Origin: an uncultured Pseudovibrio sp.
Lineage (GTDB): Bacteria > Pseudomonadota > Alphaproteobacteria > Rhizobiales > Stappiaceae
Length of the DNA: 64,000 nucleotides
Reading direction: 5' to 3'
Assembly: GCA_947496145.1 (NCBI GenBank)
Contig: CANMBS010000029.1
Coordinates: forward strand, 1 to 64,000
Part shown: piece after piece, positions 9,201 to 17,280 of the stretch
How positions within the stretch are numbered: position 1 is the stretch's first letter
How the letters are laid out: every line of letters starts with the position of its first letter
Program-made: the position numbers and the translations under genes
Notes under the pieces: generated by a model
Told to the model about the DNA's origin: nothing
What the model saw: only the letters and a program-made list of their open reading frames with translations
Database searches by the model: none

Positions 9201-12076
9201 GTCGCCTTTAAACTCAGAGCAATCAGATCATGCTCTGTCCAGACCGTGCCGTCTGCAAAGGTGATTTGCTCCAGACCACCTTGAGGGGCTGCGTTGAACT
9301 GCCCAATAATTTTAATCGTGCCGCCATCTTTAAAGTGGAGCGTCGCGTCATTGATGTTATCAGAGGAGCGAACAACAGTTACTTCATCAGGGAGGATGCC
9401 CTCTCCCAAAACGAGCTTGTCTGCGTAACCACCATAGCTGTCATCGCGGATGACGTCGTTTCCATCTCCTAACTGGTAGATATAGGTGTCATTACCAGCT
9501 TGCCCAATAAGTTGGTCATCCCCAAGACCACCATCCAGTACATCATTACCTTCAAAACCAACAAGTGTGTCATCTCCGGTTGTCGGATTCAGAAGCTTTA
9601 ACTGAACCTCTGCAACGCCAAGAGTTGTTCCATCAGAGAACTGGAAGGTTTCAACCTGGTTGAGGTTGTTTCCAAAGTTATCAGCGTAAAACTGATCCTT
9701 TATCGTCAGCGTGCTGCCATCACTTAAGGTGATGATAAGGTCCCGCCCATTCTGGCTGCGTGCCCAGCTTACGTCTTCAGGATTGACGCCAGCCTCAAAG
9801 CGAACCTTGTCTCCCGCACCTGCGAACGACGAAGTGACTTTGTCGTCAACGGTATCATTGCCATAACCCAGCCCAAACACATAGGTATCCGCGCCATTGC
9901 CACCAGACAGGTAGTCATCGCCCTGCCCGCCATCCAGCACATCATTCCCCGCAAAGCCAAGGATTGTGTCATCGCCAGTGGTTGATACCAGAAGCTTCTG
10001 CTGAACCTCTACAACACTGAGAGTGGTTCCGTCGGAGAATTCAAAACTCTCAATCTGGTTGAGACTGTTGCCGAAGTTATCAGCGTAAAACTGATCCTTT
10101 ATCGTCAGCGCACTGCCATCACTTAAGGTGATGATAAGGTCCCGCCCATTCTGGCTGCGTGCCCAGCTTACGTCTTCAGGATTGACGCCAGCCTCAAAGC
10201 GAACCTTGTCTCCCGCACCTGCGAACGACGAAGTGACTTTGTCGTCAACGGTATCATTGCCATAACCCAGCCCAAACACATAGGTATCCGCGCCATTGCC
10301 ACCAGACAGGTAGTCATCGCCCTGCCCGCCATCCAGCACATCATTGCCCGCAAAGCCAAGGATTGTGTCATCGCCAGTGGTTGATACCAGAAGCTTCTGC
10401 TGAACCTCTGCAACACTGAGAGTGGTTCCGTCGGAGAATTCAAAACTCTCAATCTGGTTGAGACTGTTGCCGAAGTTATCAGCGTAAAACTGATCCTTTA
10501 TCGTCAGCGCACTGCCATCACTTAAGGTGATGATGAGATCACGCTCATTCTGGCTGCGTGTCCAGCTTACGTCTTCCGGGTTGACGCCAGCCTCAAAGCG
10601 AACCTTGTCTCCCGCACCTGCGAACGACGAAGTGACTTTGTCGTCAACGGTATCATTGCCATAACCCAGCCCAAACACATAGGTATCCGCGCCATTGCCA
10701 CCAGACAGGTAGTCATCGCCCTGCCCGCCATCCAGCACATCATTGCCCGCAAAGCCAAGGATTGTGTCATCGCCAGTGGTTGATACCAGAAGCTTCTGCT
10801 GAACCTCTGCAACACTGAGAGTGGTTCCGTCGGAGAATTCAAAACTCTCAATCTGGTAAGGGCTGTTGCCGAAGTTATCAGCATAGAACTGATCCGTAAT
10901 CGTTAGCGTACTGCCGTCCGTCAATGTGGCTATCAGATCACGCCCGTTGAGACTACGGGACCAGGTTACATCATCAGAAGTTAAATCCCCCTGGAACAAC
11001 ACTTTATCAGCTTGGCCAGAAAGGTGGTTGTAATCTAGAGTCCGTTCCTGAATCCTGTCACTGCCATATCCAAGCCCGAAGAGATAGGTATCATTTCCGT
11101 TTCCACCGACCAGAAGGTCGTTGCCAGCACCCCCATCCAGCGTGTCCGCCCGGTTGAACCCATAGACCTGATCGTTACCGCTCGTTTGCGATTGTGCGAT
11201 CAAATGATCCATCAGGTCATCCGCAGTAAACGAGTTGCCTTCTTCTCCCGGCTTTGTAAAGTTGAAAGACTCAATCTGATTGAACCTGAGAGTCTTATCA
11301 TTACCCAGATAAGCCGCAGAAAACTGCCCAATGATCGTCAGCGTCTCCCCTGTTCCCAGAGTTATCTTAAGGTCAAGACTATCTGCATAGCGAGAGAAAG
11401 TCAGATCGGAGTAACTAACGTCGCTTGTAAACTCAACACTATCCTGATTGCCAGAATGTTCGCTCTGCCTCTGGTCATGCACGATGTCGTTGCCATAGCC
11501 ATTACCGAATATGTAGGTGTCTGACCCATTCCCGCCGGACATCACATCATTGCCAGCACCGCTGTCAAACACATCATCATGGTCTGTGCCAGACAAAAAC
11601 TCTGAAGCATCTGACGGATGTGCAACTGCACGGCTTATATCTTCAAGAGACCACAGAGCGCTATCTGCAAACTTAATCTGCTCAATTCCATGATAGGGCA
11701 GTTGCTGCTCCCCCGTTGAGGAGTAGGCCATCTTGTGGAACTGCCCAGTGACACGAACTGTTTCTCCCGTCGCCTTCACCATCAACAGCAGGTCAAGACC
11801 ATCACGTACCGCATGCAATTCCTCTGCGTTAAGATCCGTAAAGTGAAGAACGTCAAAACCGTCTGTAGTCTCGTCAACATCATCAATCTGCTGATTACCG
11901 ACAGGGCTGGTGATGGTGTAGGTCTGGTCGATATTAACTTCCGCAGATGGAACAGAATTTATAGCCCCAGCTTCGACAACTTGGCTCTTCATATCGAAAT
12001 TCTCTGAAGTTCCAGTCAAATCACCAGCATTATTTCCAGAAACAAGTGAGGAATTGCGTTTACGAAGAGAAGCCAT
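221..12076 (-). CDS. Giant RTX-type calcium-binding repeat protein (3,951 residues)
   Basis: The protein is built from about 28 units of roughly 120-135 residues. Each has glycine/aspartate nonapeptides (GGxGxDxL type) followed by a TYIYNLGDGND-like strand and an HCBP-related segment ending in EQIxFADGTxW. Such repeats bind calcium after export. The last ~130 residues form a denser RTX block (NGGAGNDTFVF, then DVINDFEAG and a hydrophobic end DDFQFV), which matches the C-terminal signal region of type I secretion substrates. No N-terminal signal peptide and no catalytic domain were recognised, so an adhesin, surface-layer or matrix role is more likely than an enzyme. No type I secretion genes are in the window. 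Several units are nearly identical at DNA level, which suggests recent amplification. Start ATG at 12076; no convincing Shine-Dalgarno was seen. Confidence 0.9.
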   Translation of the reverse strand: MASLRKRNSSLVSGNNAGDLTGTSENFDMKSQVVEAGAINSVPSAEVNIDQTYTITSPVGNQQIDDVDETTDGFDVLHFTDLNAEELHAVRDGLDLLLMVKATGETVRVTGQFHKMAYSSTGEQQLPYHGIEQIKFADSALWSLEDISRAVAHPSDASEFLSGTDHDDVFDSGAGNDVMSGGNGSDTYIFGNGYGNDIVHDQRQSEHSGNQDSVEFTSDVSYSDLTFSRYADSLDLKITLGTGETLTIIGQFSAAYLGNDKTLRFNQIESFNFTKPGEEGNSFTADDLMDHLIAQSQTSGNDQVYGFNRADTLDGGAGNDLLVGGNGNDTYLFGLGYGSDRIQERTLDYNHLSGQADKVLFQGDLTSDDVTWSRSLNGRDLIATLTDGSTLTITDQFYADNFGNSPYQIESFEFSDGTTLSVAEVQQKLLVSTTGDDTILGFAGNDVLDGGQGDDYLSGGNGADTYVFGLGYGNDTVDDKVTSSFAGAGDKVRFEAGVNPEDVSWTRSQNERDLIITLSDGSALTIKDQFYADNFGNSLNQIESFEFSDGTTLSVAEVQQKLLVSTTGDDTILGFAGNDVLDGGQGDDYLSGGNGADTYVFGLGYGNDTVDDKVTSSFAGAGDKVRFEAGVNPEDVSWARSQNGRDLIITLSDGSALTIKDQFYADNFGNSLNQIESFEFSDGTTLSVVEVQQKLLVSTTGDDTILGFAGNDVLDGGQGDDYLSGGNGADTYVFGLGYGNDTVDDKVTSSFAGAGDKVRFEAGVNPEDVSWARSQNGRDLIITLSDGSTLTIKDQFYADNFGNNLNQVETFQFSDGTTLGVAEVQLKLLNPTTGDDTLVGFEGNDVLDGGLGDDQLIGQAGNDTYIYQLGDGNDVIRDDSYGGYADKLVLGEGILPDEVTVVRSSDNINDATLHFKDGGTIKIIGQFNAAPQGGLEQITFADGTVWTEHDLIALSLKATTGDDRLVGSYQPDTIKGDKGNDYIFGSRGADKLYGEEGNDQLLGGSGADLLDGGAGDDSLDGGANDDTYIWGAGYGNDIITEESGNGSDTLKLTDLNADDVVLTQSLENPRDLIITIKATGETVELIRTYHANGALGLEGVNFLQLADGTIWDQNTMRANAILAGTDAADAITGDNVYGEVIDGGAGDDTINGKGGDDVYLWGAGDGNDVVTEEAYKGSDTIRLKELNADDITLTQSWENSRDLIITIKATGETVKLVQTHHANGGNNNEGVNFIEFADGTIWDQDTMRANATLVGTDGDDTITGIANYGERIIGGLGNDHLNGLSGDDTYFYNLGDGQDIITDTGYKYGSDKLILGEGILPDEITITRNGSDTDDVTLHFKDGGFVKLDEQFKSDDESGIEQIIFADGTIWDHAEIHKRYLEGAQTDGDDEIYGVNSFDDVINGGAGNDTIKSLNGNDTLTGGLGDDNLNGGDGDDTYIYNLGDGQDIITDTGYKYGSDKLILGEGILPNEVTVTRNGSDTDDVTLHFKDGGFVKLDEQFKSDDESGIEQIIFADGTIWNHAELQQQYLNDTITGGDDEIFGVNRFDDVINGGAGNDTIKSLNGNDTLTGGLGDDSLTGGDGDDTYIYNLGDGQDVISETGYKYGSDKLLLGEGILPDEVTVTRNASDPDDVILHFKDGGSIKLDEQFKNESEGGVEQIIFTDGTIWNHAELQQKYLNGAITDGDDEVFGVNSFDDVIDGGAGNDTIKSLNGNDTLTGGLGDDDLTGGDGDDTYIYNLGDGNDIITDSGYKYGIDKLILGEGILPDEVTVTRDLDDIDDVTLHFKDGGSIKLNEQFKNESEGGVEKIIFADGTMWEDELKLRVLATTQTDGDDTVYGFSSRADTINGGKGNDFLNGLSGDDTYFYNLGDGNDTLLEAYGNGNADKLILGEGILADEVVVARHNTDQDDVTLTFKDGGSIKLDEQFYASGSGVEQVVFADGTIWTHSDIIAAIDDEAYLNVDGTPDADTLNGTGENERFTGGLGDDKLYGKGGSDIYVYASGDGNDYIEENDNSSASVDVLEFTDLNAQDVQLSRFEDDLFVKVLSTGQTIEVEWQFYANPTYYGLEKIRFADGSEWDRAYIRDNAWFRGTDGDDTITSFNSDDIIFGGKGDDKLYGKGGSDTYIYRLGDGSDFIDDEDASTTATDLLKLDGINSTDVEMSRDGVDAMMKILSTGEVITFDEQFYNANHYGIDRIEFADGVIWNRDIILDKSWYRGTDGDDNISTYGTDDVIFGGKGDDKLYGKGGSDTYIYRLGDGSDFIDDEDGSTTATDLLKLEGINSTDVEMSRIGVDAIMKILSTGETITFDEQFYNANHFGIDRIEFADGVVWNRDTILEKSWFRGTDGNDTIAGSVGDDIFVCGKGDDALNGGKGDDLYIWGAGDGNDVITEASGAGVDRLKLNGLNAEDVSLTQSLSSPRDLIVTNKATGESIKLVLSYSENGADDNKGVNFIEFADGVVWDQDAMRANAVLRGTDQDDTITGDDFYGERIEGEAGNDTINGKAGDDTISGGSGNDILNGGKGNDTLSGDTGDDTLNGGEGNDTYIWGAGDGNDTIQESGLVTDIDRLSLKDLLVSQIELIRTLDNANQLQIKITATGEILTLKDHFAGPQKGISEIVFADNTTWDRQRILIETAFKGTNADDNLTGSSVSDALIGGLGNDTLNAGDGDDIYIYNLGDGNDAITDTGYKFGFDKLVLGEGILPDEVTITRNASDTDDVTLHFNDGGSVKLDEQFKSSQETGVEQIIFADGTIWDHAEIQKRYLEGAKTDGDDEIFGTEVLDDVIDGGAGNDTIKALNGNDTLTGGLGNDSLTGGDGNDTYIYNLGDGQDVITESGYKYGSDKLILGEGILANEVTVTRDPNDVDDVTLHFKDGGSIKLNEQFRDENEGGVEQIIFADGTIWDHEFLNNRANSDAITDGDDVIYGSHSMGDTLQGGLGNDSLTGGDGNDTYIYNLGDGQDVITESGYKYGSDKLILGEGILANEVTVTRDPNDVDDVTLHFKDGGSIKLNEQFRDENEGGVEQIIFADGTIWDHEFLNNRANSDAITDGDDVIYGSHSMGDTLQGGLGNDSLTGGDGNDTYIYNLGDGQDVITESGYKYGSDKLILGEGILANEVTVTRDPNDVDDVTLHFKDGGSIKLNEQFRDENEGGVEQIIFADGTIWDHEFLNNRANSDAITDGDDVIYGSHSMGDTLQGGLGNDSLTGGDGNDTYIYNLGDGQDVITESGYKFGSDKLILGEGILADEVTVTRNPNDIDDVVLHFKDGGSVTLNEQFDTSNEAGVEQIIFADGTVWEDELKILALASTQTYGNDTVYGFHNRADIITGGKGNDYLNGLSGDDTYFYNLGDGNDVLFERYRHGNADKLILGEGILVNEVTVVRHKSDTNDFTLMFKDGGSIKLDDQSYSTGSGVEQVVFADGTIWTESDIVAAVDEDASLIINGTSENDVLNGSSDNETVTGGLGDDKLYGKGGSDTYIYASGDGNDYIEENDNSSASVDVLQFTDLNAQDVQLSRFEDDLFVKVLSTGQTIEVEWQFYANPTYYGLEKIKFADGSEWDRAYIRENAWFRGTDGDDTVTSLDSDDTLIGGLGDDKLYGKAGSDTYVYAKGDGNDYIEDNNNSSSAVDVLRFTDLNAQDVQLSRVEDDLFVKVLSTGQTIEVEWQFYTDPTYYGLEKIKFADGSEWGRAYIRENAWFRGTDGDDQITAQSSDDTLDSGAGNDWLAGEEGSDTYIYAAGYGNDFINEKSADQNGFDTLKLVGLNTSDVRFERPFGDLSDVIVRILATGETMTLDNQFDKEDGVERIEFADGTVWGGNGWSLDDFFKSQVKIYGTDQNNTLNGSDDADTFVAGNGDDTLYGKKGDDTLLGEAGNDILNGGAGNDTFVFTGASFGKDVINDFEAGAMSEDVIQFDTSVFADFNAVINEVSNVGSDTVITLDDDNSVTLKGVSLADLHSDDFQFV
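2400..3680 (-). repeat. Near-identical 390-bp tandem repeats inside the RTX gene
   Basis: About three copies follow one another with an exact 390-bp period (130 codons); for example the stretch beginning CTGACCATCACCAAG recurs near 2431, 2821 and 3211. Only a handful of mostly silent differences separate the copies. Each encodes one RTX plus HCBP-related unit, including the YGSHSMGDTLQ linker. A fourth unit begins identically and then diverges. The identity points to recent in-frame duplication or gene conversion. Confidence 0.9.
9670..10860 (-). repeat. Near-identical 399-bp tandem repeats inside the RTX gene
   Basis: Three copies with an exact 399-bp period (133 codons) encode the early units of the same protein, each with the segments STTGDDTILGFAGNDVL and TYVFGLGYGNDTVDDK. 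Differences are confined to a few bases. The period differs from the 390-bp set further along the gene, so the two arrays arose by separate amplification events. Confidence 0.9.
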
Positions 12077-12139
12077 TTAATACACCATGATAGAAGGTAA
12101 TAATCATAATTGAATTCTAAAAAATATTATTTCTTGATC

Positions 12140-12588
12140 TCACTCTCTTTTTCCAAATACTCCTCTTAGACACCAAAATATCAAAAAGGGCGCGATGATT
12201 AAGAAAAACGACAAAACAATGAGGAACAAAATTACGTCAAATATAATATATTCAGACATAAGACAGTTAGTAATGCTATCTGCGACATTAATCGCAATAG
12301 AGGGTGGAAAGAAAGAAATAAGCAAGAAACAAGTAGCTAACCCACTTGATAAAAATTGTAAAACTGGACTCTGCCTCCACATTAAGTGGTAATAAGATGG
12401 TATAAGTATAGTAAAAATAAGGAACGATACCAATAAATCAAATTGTAAAAAGCTAAAATTTGAAATCCTATCGGTTAAAGACAAGCCAGTGTCGACAGGG
12501 GGCGGTATCACAATTGATATAGTAACCGACGCAGTAAATACTGAGCTGGTCAACATTAATAAACTTCTTAGCCATCTTGACATGACAT
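12140..12588 (-). CDS. Small multi-pass membrane protein, candidate immunity protein for the upstream RHS toxin
   Basis: The product is about 149 residues, strongly hydrophobic, with about four predicted membrane segments (SVFTASVTISIVI, FDLLVSFLIFTILI, FLSSGLATCFLLISFF and a long C-terminal one near LFLIVLSFFLIIAPFLIFW) and a short basic tail ending GKRE. I do not recognise a family. The ATG at 12588 has GAGG at suitable spacing; a TTG at 12598 would overlap the RHS stop codon. The gene lies directly after the variable C-terminal end of the RHS gene, where immunity genes normally sit, and is more AT-rich than its neighbours. A membrane-embedded immunity protein would fit a toxin acting on the cell wall. 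The role is inferred from position only. Confidence 0.6.
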
Positions 12589-12594
12589 CCTCAA

Positions 12595-15500
12595 TCAAAA
12601 ATCACAATCACATCGCCAAATTGTAGGCTCTTGACCAGGACGGAAGCCCCAGTCATTGAAGAGGATTTGATTTTTACCTGAGAATAGTCCGCCTGTTCCA
12701 GCTGAAACTGTTCCATGTTTGTACCCTGGTCTAGGAGCATATAGTCCAACATGCCCTCTATAGGCGACAACGTCGCCATATTGCGGCTTCGTACCCGGAG
12801 GTAGAGGTGAGTATCCTGAGATATCGGAGTTGGGATTTTCCCAGGCACTGGTAACGGGAATTACTCCGTCTTCATCGCGACCGGGAGGATGCCCTCCTGC
12901 CCTTAACATATCGTATACAAACATATTGCATTTCGGGCTGAACCTACCTCCAAACCAAGCTCCTGACCTTCCTCGTGCTTCAGAATGTGGGTCTATGTAT
13001 TGGTAGTTTGTTTGTCGAACTCTGCGCATAGCCTCTCGCAATGCACTTCTTCCATCTAGTCCTTTAGGATCAACATACTTTGTCGGTAAGTTAAGAGCGT
13101 ATGTATACCTGTTAGGACCATCCACAAGTCCCATTGGATCTGTTTGTGTATAACGGCCCAGAGTAGGATCGTAGTGGCGATACCAATTGTAATGAAGGCC
13201 ACTTTCCAATTGATACCATTGCCCTGGGAAACGATTGTCATTGGATGCTAAGCTACCAAGTATCTGATGCACAGTACCGAAAGGCTGATAAGTTGCTCGC
13301 CAGATGATTGAGCCGGAGTTATCTGCCATTTCCATGGGTCGATCAAGATGATCTGGATGAACCGTGTAAATCTGAGCAGGAGACGAGCTGGAAGCCTTGA
13401 TTGCAGCCAGTGGAGTAGCCGCCCCGCTGGCTTCGCCAGATCCGAATGCAGCATTACGATGCTCTATCCAAACATATTCGCGTACCATAGTTCCGGAACT
13501 GTCAATCTCTGCAATTACATTACCTTCCAGATCATGTATGTAATGCAGGGTTGTAGAACTGTCTGCATCATTGATCTGACGAATTGCCAGTTGCCCATAA
13601 GAGTTATAGGTGTACTGACCTTTCAGAACATTATTTATTGTTACTTGAGATAACCGATTGGCAGTGTTGTAGGTGTAGGCTTTGGTATTTCCGCCCGCCA
13701 TATCTGTCAGCAGGTTTCCGGCTGTATCATAATTCAGAGAGCGACTGCTACCATTGCTTGATAAGATGCTTGAAAGCCGATTGCTGTTCCATGGATAATT
13801 ATAGATTTGAGAGCTGGAGTTTCCAGCATTTTGAGAAATTTTGTAGGTTCTGTTGTCTGACCCGTCATAGTAGTAAGTGTTTGAACCCCATGGTCCAGTT
13901 GCATTTTGAAGCTGGTCGTCTTCTGAGTACCAGTAGGAGGACAGCGTCAGGCCACTCAGATCATCGGTTACATGTGTCAGATTAAGTTTATCAGCATAAG
14001 TGTGGCTTCGCCGGGTAACCGCTGAGCCATCTGTTACATTGCTGACAGAGATGGTCTCAACATCATAACTGCGAGAAAATGTTTTAAGCAACCTTAAGTT
14101 ATTGCCATATTCAATGGACTCAATAGGCCCGTAGGGCAACCAGGTTACGTTTTTCGCCAGCAACTGAGGAGCATCATTTGCTGAGTTTTGAGTGGAAACC
14201 TGCCGGATAAGGCCTTCACTATCACGCACATAGGAGACAACGCGACCAGAAGGGTAAACCATTTTTATGAGGTTACCATCTGCATCATATTGATAGGCAA
14301 CCTGATAAGTAGCAGTGCCAATCATTCTGGTTTCAGAAAGAACACGTCCCAAAGCATCGTAGATAAAATGAGCTTGACCGGCTTCATCCTGCCGGCTGGT
14401 CAGACGACCAATTCCTTTATTCCCAGCAAGAACACTGTCGTAGCTGAGTATGACATTCTCGTTCGGCGCAGACGGATATAGAACGTGCGTTAGTCTATCA
14501 GCCGAGTCATATTGGTAGTTTGTGACGAATCCCCGACCATCAGTACGAGAGAAAATTAAACCTCGCGGATCACGAAGATAAGTAACCGACCCAATATCCG
14601 GACTCGTCTCCTGAATGACCTCTCCGAAGCCATTGTAGACAAACTGAGTTGTTACACCACGTGGGTCGATATACTGACCAAGATTATAGTTGCCGCCTTC
14701 GTACTTAAGAGCTATTTGCGCTGATGATGGTGATTGAGTTTGCAGCAGTCGACCAAGAGCATCGTAGCCTCCAGTCCAAACTTTCTCTCGTGGATCAGTA
14801 ATTTGCTCCAGCTCACCAAGTTCGTTGTAGGCATACTTCCAGACCCGCTCATTTGCACCAACTGCTCTTAAAAGGCGACCAAGTTCGTCATAAATACGTT
14901 GCTGCTCGTATTGTATCCAACCGAATGTAGATTTTACTTGGACCTGGGTTTCGTTACCCATCAAGTCATAGGTGTAGTCAATTCGCTCTGCTTTTGAGTT
15001 CTCTACAGAGATAAGCCGATGGGCAGTATCATAAGTGTAATTTAGTGTTTGACCGCTTGATGTCTGAACACGAATAACTTGCCCTACAGCGTCATAAGTA
15101 AAGTCTGTTGTTGCCCCGATGCCTGAGGGATCTGAAACGACTGTTTCAAGCCAGCCATTATCATTATAGCTCAGCGTCGTGCTGATGCCGTTTTCATCTT
15201 GAATGTGTGTCGGCTGGCCACGGAGATTTACTCCGAGCACCGTTGTATGTTGACCGAGTTCATTAGTAACCGAAGTGAGATTCCCAGCGCTGTCATAACC
15301 GTACTGCACCGTATCAGAGGTTCCTGAAAGCGGGCCATCAACTGAAGAAAGTTGGCCTACCGAGGTGTAGCTATAGCTCCAGCTTCGGGTTTGCCCGTTT
15401 GTAGAATAAGGCGCTGTGTGTGTTGTGGTATCAGTTTCGGTTACACCTGTGAGCCGTCCTGCTGTATCGTAAGTGTATGCAACCGTGAGGTTGGGGTAGG

Positions 15501-17280
15501 CAATTGATCCTGGAACGTTTTCTGTTGCATGCCAGGTGACTGTCGTAAGGCGCTCTTCAGCAGTTCCCGTCGCTTCGGTGATTTTCGTCGGACGGCCTTT
15601 GCTATCACGTACATAAGTTGTTATGCGGCCTTCTTCGTCCGTTGTCGTTTCGATATTGTTATTGGCGTCGTATGTGTAGCTTGAATTAGAGGCTACGCAG
15701 TTGGTACTTGCTTCACCATCAACTTCGGCCAACTGGATATCGAAGCTACTCGATCCGACCTGCGAAAACTTATAGGTTGTGCTTTTGCCAAGCGGGTTGG
15801 TTATGCGACGTGTGATGTGATTGCCGCTTGTCCCATATTCCACTGTATATTTGTTGGTTCCCGCAGCACCTTCGGTTGAAATCGCGCGACCAAAATTGTC
15901 ATAGGCATATGTTGAGACGCGAACACCACGGTTGTCTGTAATGCCTGTTAGTGCATTGGGGAAGCTGGTATTTTCGTAGTGATAGGTTTTGCTGTCAATA
16001 ACGGTATCGCTACTGTTTTTCCAGCGAACAGCAACCAGACGCTGTACTTTACCGGTTGACGGACCTGAACTTGTCGGCGCCGGATCAAATTCATAGCTCG
16101 CCTTTGTTCCATCAGGGAATGTTATTTCAGATATCACCTCAGGATATGGAAGCGAACCTGAAACACCACTCAGGGATGTTATATAGAAATGACTCCAGGC
16201 AAAGGATACCTCACGATCATAGGTATCTGTGATCGAAACAAGTCGATGGTCGGTAGAGTCATAGCTATATGTCCATGTGTAACCAGACCGGTCTTTAACT
16301 GTTACAGGCCGGGCAACATCATAACGGCTGGGTGTATTCACTCCTGAAAGAGATTTCAGATTCCAGGTGCGATCATCAGGTCCTTTGATAAGCCAGTTAC
16401 TGGCGGAACTCTTCATGCTGGAAAGATCCGACGGCAGGGTCCCTTGATAAACGAGGGAATACGCTGATGAAGATGCTCCTTGCTCGGTACGTGGCTCCCA
16501 GCTTCCATCGCTGCTCAACTTGAAGTCATAAGGAGAACCATCGGGGGTGATCAATGTAACATGAGCATTTGGAGAGGATGGCGAGCCGGAGAAGTCTCCG
16601 AGCTGAAGTTCCATTAAGAAGTTGAATTGCCAGCCGCTTGGAAGACCAAGAGGAACGGAGTTAATGCTTTTGCTCCGACCGATTGGGTTTGACCTATAGC
16701 TCCTCGATATTGCAAGCTTTCCGTCGCTGGTCGAAAAATCCTCAACTGAGTGATATTTGGTGCCTGTATTCAGGATAATCGGATTGCCGACGACCGGGTT
16801 ATTCTTTCCCCCCTGATCGTAGCTACAAACAGGTCGTTGAGGGCGAAGATCTTCCGGCTTAACGCAGCTGTTCGGAAAGGCTCGTACATAGCCGCTTTCG
16901 CAGTCCAGAGACACTATAGACGGTAATACTGTCCAGCATTTTGCGATACCTCCAAGACCATGCCCAACTCCAGTTTCGTCTGGGCAAAGATATTGAAAAC
17001 TTGTCCAGCTGCAATGTTTAACGAAGGGGCTCGACCCATCGAAGGCACCAATGAAACGGCTATATCCGTTGTTCATTCCAGCCCATTCCCACTGAGCTTT
17101 GCAGGCTTCTCCAGCACTTCCGTAGTATACTCCATCCCAAGCCCAGCCTTTATAACCAGCACCTCCAGCATAGGCATTTTGAGCACTGATTGGCATTGCC
17201 AAAATAATCAGAGCAGGAAGGAGCGCCAGAACACAGGCAGAAACAAAATTCGAAAATCTCTGAATGCACCAATAAAACAC
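12595..17280 (-). CDS. Exported RHS/YD-repeat protein with papain-like C-terminal toxin domain
   Basis: The product is about 1,561 residues. The GTG at 17280 was chosen because GAGG lies six bases upstream; a TTG at 17328 would extend it by 16 residues. The N-terminus has a signal peptide (ALLPALIILAMPISAQNAYA), then a region with several Cys, then an RHS entry segment (GNPIILNTGTKYHSVEDF) and many YD repeats (YxYDxxGxLxxV). The RHS-associated core ends at the expected DPxGL pair (YTQTDPMGL, then YVDPKGL). The remaining 153 residues (about 12598-13056) are unlike the core and contain PKCNMFVYDML and GHVGLY, a Cys/His pair like NlpC/P60 or CHAP peptidoglycan hydrolases. RHS shells encapsulate such toxic tails. 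There is no VgrG or PAAR domain, so the Sec signal rather than a type VI route is likely. Confidence 0.85.
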   Translation of the reverse strand: MFYWCIQRFSNFVSACVLALLPALIILAMPISAQNAYAGGAGYKGWAWDGVYYGSAGEACKAQWEWAGMNNGYSRFIGAFDGSSPFVKHCSWTSFQYLCPDETGVGHGLGGIAKCWTVLPSIVSLDCESGYVRAFPNSCVKPEDLRPQRPVCSYDQGGKNNPVVGNPIILNTGTKYHSVEDFSTSDGKLAISRSYRSNPIGRSKSINSVPLGLPSGWQFNFLMELQLGDFSGSPSSPNAHVTLITPDGSPYDFKLSSDGSWEPRTEQGASSSAYSLVYQGTLPSDLSSMKSSASNWLIKGPDDRTWNLKSLSGVNTPSRYDVARPVTVKDRSGYTWTYSYDSTDHRLVSITDTYDREVSFAWSHFYITSLSGVSGSLPYPEVISEITFPDGTKASYEFDPAPTSSGPSTGKVQRLVAVRWKNSSDTVIDSKTYHYENTSFPNALTGITDNRGVRVSTYAYDNFGRAISTEGAAGTNKYTVEYGTSGNHITRRITNPLGKSTTYKFSQVGSSSFDIQLAEVDGEASTNCVASNSSYTYDANNNIETTTDEEGRITTYVRDSKGRPTKITEATGTAEERLTTVTWHATENVPGSIAYPNLTVAYTYDTAGRLTGVTETDTTTHTAPYSTNGQTRSWSYSYTSVGQLSSVDGPLSGTSDTVQYGYDSAGNLTSVTNELGQHTTVLGVNLRGQPTHIQDENGISTTLSYNDNGWLETVVSDPSGIGATTDFTYDAVGQVIRVQTSSGQTLNYTYDTAHRLISVENSKAERIDYTYDLMGNETQVQVKSTFGWIQYEQQRIYDELGRLLRAVGANERVWKYAYNELGELEQITDPREKVWTGGYDALGRLLQTQSPSSAQIALKYEGGNYNLGQYIDPRGVTTQFVYNGFGEVIQETSPDIGSVTYLRDPRGLIFSRTDGRGFVTNYQYDSADRLTHVLYPSAPNENVILSYDSVLAGNKGIGRLTSRQDEAGQAHFIYDALGRVLSETRMIGTATYQVAYQYDADGNLIKMVYPSGRVVSYVRDSEGLIRQVSTQNSANDAPQLLAKNVTWLPYGPIESIEYGNNLRLLKTFSRSYDVETISVSNVTDGSAVTRRSHTYADKLNLTHVTDDLSGLTLSSYWYSEDDQLQNATGPWGSNTYYYDGSDNRTYKISQNAGNSSSQIYNYPWNSNRLSSILSSNGSSRSLNYDTAGNLLTDMAGGNTKAYTYNTANRLSQVTINNVLKGQYTYNSYGQLAIRQINDADSSTTLHYIHDLEGNVIAEIDSSGTMVREYVWIEHRNAAFGSGEASGAATPLAAIKASSSSPAQIYTVHPDHLDRPMEMADNSGSIIWRATYQPFGTVHQILGSLASNDNRFPGQWYQLESGLHYNWYRHYDPTLGRYTQTDPMGLVDGPNRYTYALNLPTKYVDPKGLDGRSALREAMRRVRQTNYQYIDPHSEARGRSGAWFGGRFSPKCNMFVYDMLRAGGHPPGRDEDGVIPVTSAWENPNSDISGYSPLPPGTKPQYGDVVAYRGHVGLYAPRPGYKHGTVSAGTGGLFSGKNQILFNDWGFRPGQEPTIWRCDCDF

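Noticed and set aside
854-11524. Many open frames on the plus strand opposite the RTX gene
   Set aside because: They follow the repeat period of the RTX gene, lack ribosome sites and have no family resemblance; they are shadows of the repetitive coding strand.
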